A stretch of 5,188 nucleotides of DNA from Flavobacteriaceae bacterium. Lineage in GTDB: Bacteria; Bacteroidota; Bacteroidia; Flavobacteriales; Flavobacteriaceae. Positions within the stretch are counted from its first letter, which is position 1. The number at the start of each line of letters is the position of its first letter. The position numbers and the translations under genes were made by a program. The DNA is taken from assembly GCA_947461915.1 (NCBI GenBank), contig CANHNG010000165.1:1-5188 (forward strand). Reading direction: 5' to 3'. Shown one piece after another: positions 1 through 5,188 of this stretch. The notes under the pieces were generated by a model that did no database searches, had not been told where the DNA came from, and worked only from the letters and a program-made list of their open reading frames with translations.

Positions 1-353
1 AATTGCGAGGTGTCTTCATCTAAGTTTATTTGGCCTAGATTAGTATTTTCTTGGAGATTTTGCTGTTTAATTATTGTCGGTTTAAAAGAGATGAATTCTA
101 TTGTGATATCGTAAATTCCTGCACTGACAGCAACATCAAACTCTCCTTTTACATTTGTAATTCCTCCTGTTACCATTTTTGGGTTCTTCGGGTTTACGAA
201 AGTTATGGTAGCATATTCAAGTGGTTGACGGCTCACTTTTTCAATTACTTTTCCAGTAATTTTTATCTTTTTTTCAGGTATTCTTGTTTGGGAAAAATTT
301 AATAACGAGATACACAAAAAAAAGAATGTAAGTGCAGATTTTGTTTTTTTCAT
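1..353 (-). CDS. Exported protein with carboxypeptidase-like regulatory domain, probable TonB-dependent outer-membrane receptor (N-terminal part)
   Basis: The gene starts at the ATG at 353-351 and stays open for 117 codons to the left edge, so the C-terminal part is outside the window. Residues 1 to about 21 form a signal peptide: MKKTK, a hydrophobic core (ALTFFFLCISLLNF), then a likely cleavage site near SQT. From about residue 31 (KITGKVIEK) to 115 the sequence reads as a carboxypeptidase-regulatory-like beta-sandwich, with the hallmarks PLEYATITF, GGITNVKGEFDV and GIYDITIEFISFK. In Bacteroidota this arrangement usually precedes a TonB plug and an outer-membrane beta-barrel, and I recall very similar openings in Flavobacterium receptors. 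The plug and barrel are not visible, so the receptor call is an inference; another exported protein with this domain remains possible. The substrate cannot be judged. The upstream gene arsC lies 98 bp away on the same strand. Confidence 0.75.
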   Translation of the reverse strand, partial: MKKTKSALTFFFLCISLLNFSQTRIPEKKIKITGKVIEKVSRQPLEYATITFVNPKNPKMVTGGITNVKGEFDVAVSAGIYDITIEFISFKPTIIKQQNLQENTNLGQINLDEDTSQ

Positions 354-371
354 GTTGATAAGGTTGTTTTA

Positions 372-410
372 AGACTGTAAGACCATTTAAGTGCAATTTG
401 GTTTAAGTCT
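372..410. repeat. Imperfect inverted repeat upstream of the receptor gene
   Basis: The left arm AGACTgTAAgACC (372-384) and right arm GGTTTAAGTCT (400-410) pair over 11 bp once two single G residues in the left arm are bulged out. The loop is 15 nt (385-399). It sits 19 bp upstream of the receptor ATG. On the minus strand the stem is followed by TTAAAAC rather than a T-run, so it is not a convincing intrinsic terminator for arsC. It could be a leader structure or a protein-binding dyad. AT-rich DNA yields such repeats by chance, so the function is open. Confidence 0.35.
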
Positions 411-451
411 CAAAATAGTAAGGTTTTAGGGATCTATGAATTACAAAACTG

Positions 452-793
452 TTAAAAAATCATTACCACTTTTTCAATTGGCCTTGCAATTACAGCTTTT
501 TCTCCGTTTATGACGATAGGCCTTTCCATAAGAATCGGATACGAAATCATGGCTTGAATGATTTCTCTATCAGACAATATTTTTCCCTTGAAATTTTCTG
601 TCCATATTTTTTCTTTTTGGCGTATTAATTCAATGGGTTTAATTCTTAGTTTTTTTATAATTGCTTCCAATTCCGAAAAAGAAAGAATAGCTTCAAGATA
701 CTTTACAACTTCATATTCTTGTCCCGTTTTTTCAAGAAAAGCCAGGCATTCCCTTGATTTTGTACAACGCGAATTATGATAAATTTGAAGCAT
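452..793 (-). CDS. arsC: ArsC-family reductase (arsenate reductase / Spx-type thioredoxin fold)
   Basis: This is a complete 113-residue cytoplasmic protein with ATG at 793-791 and TAA at 454-452. It belongs to the ArsC/YffB/Spx family, whose characterised ArsC members reduce arsenate to arsenite using glutathione and glutaredoxin. The active-site loop is HNSRCTKSR with Cys10. The arginines corresponding to the E. coli plasmid ArsC residues Arg60, Arg94 and Arg107 appear as Arg58 (IELIRQKE), Arg91 (PILMERPIV) and Arg104 (VIARPIEKV), at almost the same spacing from Cys10 (my recollection of the E. coli numbering). That supports an active enzyme over a Spx-like regulator. Length is slightly below the roughly 115-140 usual for the family. 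No arsR, arsB or acr3 is adjacent, so arsenic may not be the physiological substrate; a general thiol or glutaredoxin-like role is the alternative. The divergent neighbour is the CPBP protease, 107 bp away. Confidence 0.9.
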   Translation of the reverse strand: MLQIYHNSRCTKSRECLAFLEKTGQEYEVVKYLEAILSFSELEAIIKKLRIKPIELIRQKEKIWTENFKGKILSDREIIQAMISYPILMERPIVINGEKAVIARPIEKVVMIF

Positions 794-835
794 AAACTGT
801 GATTTAAATTTTTTACAAAGTAAGGGATAAAAACG

Positions 836-864
836 GAAAAATAGGTTATATTCGAATCAACAAA
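836..864 (-). promoter_or_regulatory. Candidate Bacteroidota-type promoter for arsC
   Basis: Read on the minus strand, TTTG (864-861) is followed after 17 nt by TATTTTTC (843-836). The Bacteroidota consensus is TTG or TTTG near -33 and TAnnTTTG near -7, so the -7 box matches 5 of 6 fixed positions. Transcription would start around 829, giving a leader of about 36 nt before the arsC ATG. The call rests on motif match and position alone in AT-rich DNA. I found no comparably good pair for the divergent protease gene. Confidence 0.35.
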
Positions 865-900
865 TGGTTTAAAAAAAGCAAGCCAAATAAATTCTAAACT

Positions 901-1839
901 ATGTATATAAATCAGGCCTATAAAGGGGATAATACTTGGTGGCGGGTACTGATAACCACCTTGCTCACAACAGGAATATTTATTGCCAATTTTATTATGT
1001 TTTTCCTTATGTCAAAGGAGCAAATGGATGAAGTTTATAAAAAAATGGGTGATATACATGGAATTAAATCATTGATAATTAATTTATCACCTTTTATTTT
1101 CTTGTTGGCATTATTGTTTTTCTTGGTTCGGTTTTTACACAAAAGAAGCATTCTTTCTCTTACCACTTCAAGAAGTAGAGTAGATTATAAAAGGATCTTT
1201 TTTTCTTTTGGGTTGATTGTCTGCTTGACCATTGTAGGCTTTGCCGTTTCCTATTCTTTTGATAATTCTCAGATAATTTGGAATTTTAACCCGCTGCGAT
1301 TTACGGTATTATTTATAATTAGCATCGCGATGTTTCCTTTTCAAATAGGTTTTGAAGAATATCTATTCAGAGGTTTTTTGATGCAGCAAATTGGCATTGC
1401 TGTCAAGAATAGATGGTTTCCATTGCTTTTTACTTCAGTGGTGTTTGGAATATTCCACAGTGCCAATCCTGAAGTTTACAAAATGGGTTTTGGGGTTATG
1501 GCTTTTTACATAGGAACTGGTTTTTTGTTGGGCATTATGACATTGATGGATGAAAGTCTCGAACTAGCATTGGGTTTCCATTTGGGAAACAATTTGATGG
1601 CGGCATTATTAATTACCTCTGATTTTTCTGCGATACAAACAGATGCAATTTTTAAATATTCTGGAATTGAAAATTCGAACGATATATTAAATGAAATGAT
1701 AGTTTCGATTCTAATTGTCTATCCGATTATCTTATTTATATTTGCAAAAAAATATAATTGGACTAATTGGTCAAGAAAACTTTCTGGTAAAATTGATACA
1801 TCAGACACTACAACTAATTTAAATGTAAACACTATATAA
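901..1839 (+). CDS. CPBP-family intramembrane glutamic/metallo-endopeptidase (Abi/Rce1-like)
   Basis: This is a complete 312-residue polytopic membrane protein. The three CPBP (Rce1/Abi) signatures are present in order: EEYLFRG at 152-158 (the EExxxR motif, Glu152, Glu153, Arg157), FGIFH at 182-186 (FxxxH, His186) and HLGNN at 227-231 (HxxxN). These residues form the intramembrane catalytic site in the family. About eight hydrophobic segments are visible, near residues 17-37, 57-79, 99-119, 131-150, 172-188, 194-215, 218-238 and 264-283, followed by a hydrophilic tail of about 28 residues rich in Thr and Asn. Eukaryotic Rce1 cleaves prenylated CaaX proteins; most bacterial relatives have unknown substrates and some protect against bacteriocins. 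The stop TAA (1837-1839) overlaps the menE ATG by one base, so the two genes are almost certainly co-transcribed and translationally coupled. The start at 901 follows an A-rich leader without a Shine-Dalgarno site, normal for this phylum. Confidence 0.93.
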   Translation: MYINQAYKGDNTWWRVLITTLLTTGIFIANFIMFFLMSKEQMDEVYKKMGDIHGIKSLIINLSPFIFLLALLFFLVRFLHKRSILSLTTSRSRVDYKRIFFSFGLIVCLTIVGFAVSYSFDNSQIIWNFNPLRFTVLFIISIAMFPFQIGFEEYLFRGFLMQQIGIAVKNRWFPLLFTSVVFGIFHSANPEVYKMGFGVMAFYIGTGFLLGIMTLMDESLELALGFHLGNNLMAALLITSDFSAIQTDAIFKYSGIENSNDILNEMIVSILIVYPIILFIFAKKYNWTNWSRKLSGKIDTSDTTTNLNVNTI

Positions 1840-2894
1840 TGAGTAATTTAACATACAAGAACATACACAATCGTTTTAAGTTGAATGGCTATCACATTAA
1901 CCTTGAAGAAATGTTTTATGTGGCTTATTGTTTTATTAAAGAAGGGGAACCTTTTGAAAAACATATAGGTAATTTTTTGTTAGATTGGTTTGATGAAAAA
2001 TCCTATATAGAGCTACCCACTTCAGGATCTACGGGAACGCCTAAGATTATTAAAATTGAAAAACAGGCGATGCTGGACTCCGCTTTGGCAACAGGGGACT
2101 TTTTTGGTTTGCAACCCGGAAATACGATGCTTCATTGCTTACCAACGAATTATGTGGCTGGTAAAATGATGTTTGTTCGTTCTTTTATTTTAGGATTGGA
2201 TATGAAATTTGTAGAACCAAACTCAAATCCGTTAAAAAATATTGATGAAAATTTTGATTTTTGTGCTATGATTCCTCTTCAAGCAAAAAATTCATTAAAA
2301 AAACTAAGAGAAAAAAAGATTAAGAAATTAATTATTGGTGGTGTAAAAGTGCACAAAGCACTAGAGCAAGAATTAGTAAAAATACCGATTGAGATTTATG
2401 AAACTTATGGAATGACTGAGACCATTACCCACATTGCCGCAAAGAGGATAGGTGAGGAGGTATTCACTGTTTTGCCTAATGTAAAAGTTTCTGTAGATGA
2501 GAGAGAATGTTTAATCATTAAAGCCAAAAGGATTAGTAGTAAGGAAATTGTTACTAATGATATTGTGGAGTTAATTTCGGACACACAATTTAAGTGGGAG
2601 GGAAGATATGATAATGTAATAAATAGTGGCGGAATTAAATTGATGCCAGAGCAAATAGAAGAAAAATTATCTACATTAATTCCTAGAAGGTATTTTGTGT
2701 CAGGACTAGCTGATGATAATTTAGGTGAAAAAGTTGTTCTTTATGTTGAAGGTGAGTCTTTTGAAATAGATGAATCTGTTTTTAGTGTTTTGAAAAAACA
2801 TGAAAAACCTAAAGAAATTGTATTTATCCCAAATTTTAAACAAACTGCTACGGGTAAAATAATGAGAAAAGAAAGTTTGAGAGGAATTCAATAA
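1839..2894 (+). CDS. menE: o-Succinylbenzoate-CoA ligase (short MenE-type AMP-binding enzyme)
   Basis: This 351-residue cytoplasmic adenylate-forming ligase probably makes o-succinylbenzoyl-CoA from OSB, ATP and CoA in menaquinone synthesis. The ANL-family core motifs are all visible: the phosphate-binding loop TSGSTGTPK (61-69), YETYGMTE (187-194), a TNDIVEL stretch carrying the ribose-binding aspartate (Asp241), the hinge motif WEGRYDNVINSGGIK (253-267), and the C-terminal TATGK with the adenylation lysine Lys340. Most MenE proteins are about 450-490 residues with the phosphate loop near 150-170; here it lies at 61, so much of the usual N-terminal subdomain is missing. I recall this short form as normal in Bacteroidota, so it is not read as truncation. 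The ATG overlaps the upstream protease stop by one base, which fixes the start. The MenE assignment over another small acyl-CoA ligase rests on length, style and this recollection; no other men gene is in the window. Confidence 0.85.
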   Translation: MSNLTYKNIHNRFKLNGYHINLEEMFYVAYCFIKEGEPFEKHIGNFLLDWFDEKSYIELPTSGSTGTPKIIKIEKQAMLDSALATGDFFGLQPGNTMLHCLPTNYVAGKMMFVRSFILGLDMKFVEPNSNPLKNIDENFDFCAMIPLQAKNSLKKLREKKIKKLIIGGVKVHKALEQELVKIPIEIYETYGMTETITHIAAKRIGEEVFTVLPNVKVSVDERECLIIKAKRISSKEIVTNDIVELISDTQFKWEGRYDNVINSGGIKLMPEQIEEKLSTLIPRRYFVSGLADDNLGEKVVLYVEGESFEIDESVFSVLKKHEKPKEIVFIPNFKQTATGKIMRKESLRGIQ

Positions 2895-2933
2895 TTTATA
2901 TTTTCAAGTGCCATACGTATAAATCTACTGAAT

Positions 2934-2961
2934 AATAAGTGTGCGCATTGGTCCATTTATT
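2934..2961. terminator. Weak hairpin in the convergent menE / carboxylase gap
   Basis: AATAAGTG (2934-2941) can pair with CATTTATT (2954-2961) over 8 bp including one G-U pair, with a 12-nt loop. It lies 39 bp past the menE stop, where a terminator would be expected between convergent genes. The stem is AT-rich and no T-run follows, so it is a poor intrinsic terminator. It is listed because nothing better is visible in 2895-3073. Confidence 0.2.
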
Positions 2962-3073
2962 CAAACTTTATATATTGTTCAAAATACATTAAGTTTAAAA
3001 TGGGATGTAATAAGGTACTAATATTTAGTGTATTAAATCCAAAAGAAGCATTTAAAGAGGTGAGGATTTAAAA

Positions 3074-4699
3074 CTAAACCTGCATAACTCCCATATTAAA
3101 TTTCGTTTCTATGGGAGAATGATTGGCCGCTTCAATTCCCATCGAAATCCAAGTTCGAGTTTCCAAAGGATCAATGATGGCATCTGTCCAAAGTCGGGAA
3201 GCAGCATAATAAGGAGAAGTTTGCTCGTCATAACGTGCTTTTATTTTGTCAAAAATTGCCGCCTCCTTGGTTTCATCTACAATCTCCCCTTTTGCTTTTA
3301 GTGCTGAAGCTTCGATTTGTGCCAATACTTTTGCGGCCTGTGTTCCGCCCATAACTGCGAGTTCTGCACTTGGCCATGCCACAATTAATCTTGGGTCGTA
3401 TGCTTTTCCGCACATGGCATAATTACCTGCGCCATAAGAATTGCCGATGATTATGGTGAATTTTGGCACTACCGAATTTGAAACGGCATTTACCATTTTG
3501 GCACCATCTTTTATGATTCCTCCCTGTTCTGATTTAGAACCCACCATAAATCCAGTAACATCCTGTAAGAAAACCAATGGAATTTTTTTCTGATTACAAT
3601 TGGCAATAAAACGGGTAGCTTTATCGGCGGAATCGGAATAAATAACACCGCCAAATTGCATTTCTCCTGTTTTGGTCTTTACTACTTTGCGTTGGTTGGC
3701 AACAATTCCCACAGCCCAACCATCAATTCGGGCATAACCGGTTATAATGGTTTGTCCATACCCATCTTTATAGGCTTCAAACTCTGAATTATCCACCAAG
3801 CGATTGATGATTTCCATCATGTCATATTGCTCATTTCGAGCTTTTGGCAAAATACCGTAAATGTCATTTTCATCTAAAGAGGGTTTCGCCGCTTTAATTC
3901 GGCTGAAACCAGCTTTGTCATAATCGCCAATTTTGTTAAAAATATTTTTAATTTTGTCTAAAGCATCTTTGTCATCTTTAGCTTTGTAATCTGTAACACC
4001 TGAAATTTCACAATGTGTTGTTGCTCCGCCCAGCGTTTCATTGTCTATATTTTCTCCAATAGCAGCTTTAACCAAATAACTTCCCGCCAAGAAAATACTT
4101 CCTGTTTTATCCACTATCAAAGCCTCATCGCTCATAATTGGAAGATAGGCACCTCCGGCAACACAACTTCCCATAACGGCAGAAATTTGGGTAATTCCCA
4201 TACTGCTCATTAAAGCATTATTTCTGAAGATACGTCCAAAGTGTTCCTTATCAGGAAAAATTTCGTCTTGCAGTGGCAAAAATACGCCAGCACTATCGAC
4301 CAAATAAACAATAGGAAGTCTATTTTCCATTGCGATTTCTTGTGCACGTAGGTTTTTCTTTGCCGTGATTGGGAACCAAGCACCTGCTTTTACAGTGGCA
4401 TCATTGGCTACAACAATGCACTGCCGTCCTTTGATATACCCAATTTTAACCACAACACCACCCGAAGGACAACCTCCATAGGCTGCATACATTCCTTCTC
4501 CAACAAAACCGCCAATTTCAATCCGTTTTCCTTTGTCAAGCAAATAATCAATGCGTTCCCGAGCCGTCATTTTGCCTTCGGAATGTAATTTTTGGATGCG
4601 TTTTTCACCTCCGCCTAGTTTTACTTTGGTAAATTTTTGACGCAAATCTGAAAGAAGGAGTTTATTGTGGTCTTCGTTTTTATTGAAGTTCAAATCCAT
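3074..4699 (-). CDS. Acyl-CoA carboxylase beta subunit, methylcrotonyl-CoA carboxylase type
   Basis: This complete 541-residue protein is the carboxyltransferase subunit of a biotin-dependent acyl-CoA carboxylase; it moves the carboxyl group from carboxybiotin to an acyl-CoA. It has two crotonase-fold halves, roughly 45-280 and 285-530. The two oxyanion-hole loops are visible as CVAGGAY (179-185) and NSYGAGNYAMCG (420-431). Several stretches match the methylcrotonyl-CoA carboxylase branch and not the propionyl-CoA branch: LPLQDEIFPDKEHFGRIF (141-158), GSIFLAGSYLVKAA (200-213), FLQDVTGFMVG (377-387) and AVMGGTQAAKVL (448-459). The likely substrate is 3-methylcrotonyl-CoA from leucine breakdown; geranyl-CoA or another branched acyl-CoA is possible. 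Full length agrees with this branch (about 535-545). No biotin-carboxylase/biotin-carrier subunit or other leucine-degradation gene lies in the window, so the partner must be encoded elsewhere. The upstream gene on the same strand is lpxD, 79 bp away; menE is convergent downstream. Confidence 0.92.
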   Translation of the reverse strand: MDLNFNKNEDHNKLLLSDLRQKFTKVKLGGGEKRIQKLHSEGKMTARERIDYLLDKGKRIEIGGFVGEGMYAAYGGCPSGGVVVKIGYIKGRQCIVVANDATVKAGAWFPITAKKNLRAQEIAMENRLPIVYLVDSAGVFLPLQDEIFPDKEHFGRIFRNNALMSSMGITQISAVMGSCVAGGAYLPIMSDEALIVDKTGSIFLAGSYLVKAAIGENIDNETLGGATTHCEISGVTDYKAKDDKDALDKIKNIFNKIGDYDKAGFSRIKAAKPSLDENDIYGILPKARNEQYDMMEIINRLVDNSEFEAYKDGYGQTIITGYARIDGWAVGIVANQRKVVKTKTGEMQFGGVIYSDSADKATRFIANCNQKKIPLVFLQDVTGFMVGSKSEQGGIIKDGAKMVNAVSNSVVPKFTIIIGNSYGAGNYAMCGKAYDPRLIVAWPSAELAVMGGTQAAKVLAQIEASALKAKGEIVDETKEAAIFDKIKARYDEQTSPYYAASRLWTDAIIDPLETRTWISMGIEAANHSPIETKFNMGVMQV

Positions 4700-4737
4700 A
4701 TTGAAATTGTATTTATCTAAAAGTAGGGAGGGCTAAA

Positions 4738-4754
4738 TTACAAAACCATTGTAA
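4738..4754. promoter_or_regulatory. Perfect dyad TTACAA-N5-TTGTAA between lpxD and the carboxylase gene
   Basis: TTACAA (4738-4743), a 5-nt spacer AACCA and TTGTAA (4749-4754) form a perfect 6+6 dyad, 38 bp upstream of the carboxylase ATG. Read on the minus strand, its 3' half overlaps TAATTTAG (4740-4733), which matches 5 of 6 fixed positions of the Bacteroidota -7 box, though no TTG lies at the usual 17-19 nt upstream. The geometry suits an operator for a dimeric repressor or activator controlling the carboxylase gene. As a hairpin it is short and AT-rich with no T-run, so a terminator for lpxD is less likely. Chance occurrence is possible. Confidence 0.35.
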
Positions 4755-4778
4755 CAAAACACAACATAATGGGGATAA

Positions 4779-5188
4779 TTATTTTTTGGATTCATTAACT
4801 AATCTCTTCAATATGGCCCATTGTTTTAGGGCATCACGTGCTTCGATTGCAGGGTAACCTAACATCGTTTTTCCGCCTGGAATATCCTTGGTCACGCCAG
4901 AACCTCCACCAATAATTGCTCCGTCACCTATAGTCACGTGATCAGTAATGGAAGCGCTTCCGCCAATGAGAACCCCGTTCCCTAATGTCACCGAACCAGC
5001 CAGACCGCTTTGTCCTGCCATAATGCAGAATCTCCCCAATTTACTATTATGACCAATTTGTATTAAATTGTCAATTTTACAACCGTCACCTAAAACGGTC
5101 GAACTGAATTTTCCTCTATCGACGCAAGTATTAGCACCAATTTCAACATTATTTCCAAGAATAACATTTCCAATTTGAGGAATTTTGA
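4779..5188 (-). CDS. lpxD: LpxD-type UDP-3-O-acylglucosamine N-acyltransferase (C-terminal part)
   Basis: The reading frame is open from the right edge (first full codon 5186-5184) to TAA at 4781-4779, giving the last 135 residues; the N-terminal part lies outside. LpxD transfers a 3-hydroxyacyl chain from acyl carrier protein to the glucosamine amine of UDP-3-O-acyl-GlcN in lipid A synthesis. The visible start [17 protein letters not shown], the VDRG motif (22-25) and QIGHN (43-47) correspond closely to E. coli LpxD; His46 is the counterpart of its catalytic His239 by recollection. Hexapeptide repeats with I/L/V-G spacing run through to about residue 110 and build the left-handed beta-helix. 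The tail after GYPAIEA is only about 20 residues ([19 protein letters not shown]), shorter than the helical tail of E. coli LpxD, so a paralogous LpxD-like acyltransferase is possible. A TTG at 5039 gives an internal 86-codon frame but is not the start, since the upstream codons are clearly LpxD. Confidence 0.85.
   Translation of the reverse strand, partial: KIPQIGNVILGNNVEIGANTCVDRGKFSSTVLGDGCKIDNLIQIGHNSKLGRFCIMAGQSGLAGSVTLGNGVLIGGSASITDHVTIGDGAIIGGGSGVTKDIPGGKTMLGYPAIEARDALKQWAILKRLVNESKK

Noticed and set aside
51..302. Plus-strand 83-codon frame opposite the receptor gene
   Set aside because: It is the antisense shadow of the signal-peptide and regulatory-domain coding sequence. Its protein is low-complexity Phe/Tyr/Cys/Ser with no family character.
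813..823. TTAC-AAA-GTAA dyad in the arsC / protease divergent gap
   Set aside because: With only 4+4 bases in AT-rich DNA, it is easily expected by chance. Its resemblance to TTACAA-N5-TTGTAA at 4738 is too weak to link them.
847..854. TATATTCG as a -7 box for the CPBP protease gene
   Set aside because: It matches 5 of 6 fixed positions but has no TTG element at the right distance upstream.
901..1839. The CPBP protease as a phage-defence or bacteriocin-immunity gene
   Set aside because: Family members are often labelled Abi, but there is no toxin, bacteriocin or defence gene nearby. Coupling to menE points to a housekeeping setting.
3054..3066. Shine-Dalgarno-like AAAGAGGTGAGGA on the plus strand
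   Set aside because: No start codon follows at a usable distance, and Bacteroidota rarely rely on such sites.
3033..3071. TTAAATCC / GGATTTAA inverted repeat as a terminator for the carboxylase gene
   Set aside because: The 8-bp stem has a 23-nt loop, is AT-rich and has no T-run after it on either strand.
3119..4213. Plus-strand frames at 3119-3301 and 4013-4213 inside the carboxylase gene
   Set aside because: Both lie opposite well-conserved carboxyltransferase coding sequence and give no recognisable protein.

Overview
The window looks like chromosomal DNA from a member of the Bacteroidota, most likely a Flavobacteriaceae relative of Flavobacterium. The reasons are strongly AT-rich DNA, A-rich leaders without clear Shine-Dalgarno sites, a short MenE, and a signal-peptide plus carboxypeptidase-like regulatory domain of the kind that opens Bacteroidota TonB-dependent receptors. 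This placement is inferred from protein style and composition, not from a marker gene.

Layout. (1) 1-353, minus: N-terminal 117 codons of an exported protein, probably a TonB-dependent outer-membrane receptor, running off the left edge. (2) 452-793, minus: a small ArsC-family thioredoxin-fold reductase with all four key residues in place. (3) 901-1839, plus: a CPBP-family intramembrane metalloprotease, divergent from arsC. (4) 1839-2894, plus: a short MenE-type o-succinylbenzoate-CoA ligase whose start codon overlaps the protease stop by one base. (5) 2895-3073: a convergent intergenic gap. (6) 3074-4699, minus: a biotin-dependent acyl-CoA carboxylase beta subunit of the methylcrotonyl-CoA carboxylase type. 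(7) 4779 to the right edge, minus: the C-terminal 135 residues of an LpxD-type left-handed beta-helix acyltransferase.

The genes do not form one pathway. They cover outer-membrane transport, redox or arsenate chemistry, menaquinone synthesis, branched-chain acyl-CoA catabolism and lipid A synthesis. The only tight unit is CPBP protease-menE. lpxD and the carboxylase gene are co-directional with a 79-bp gap that holds a TTACAA-N5-TTGTAA dyad, so they may be transcribed separately.

I see no tRNA, rRNA, CRISPR array, insertion sequence, prophage or defence genes, and no clearly new system. The points worth a second look are small: the coupled protease-menE pair, a carboxylase beta subunit without a visible biotin-carboxylase partner, two upstream dyads, and a stop-free extension behind menE.
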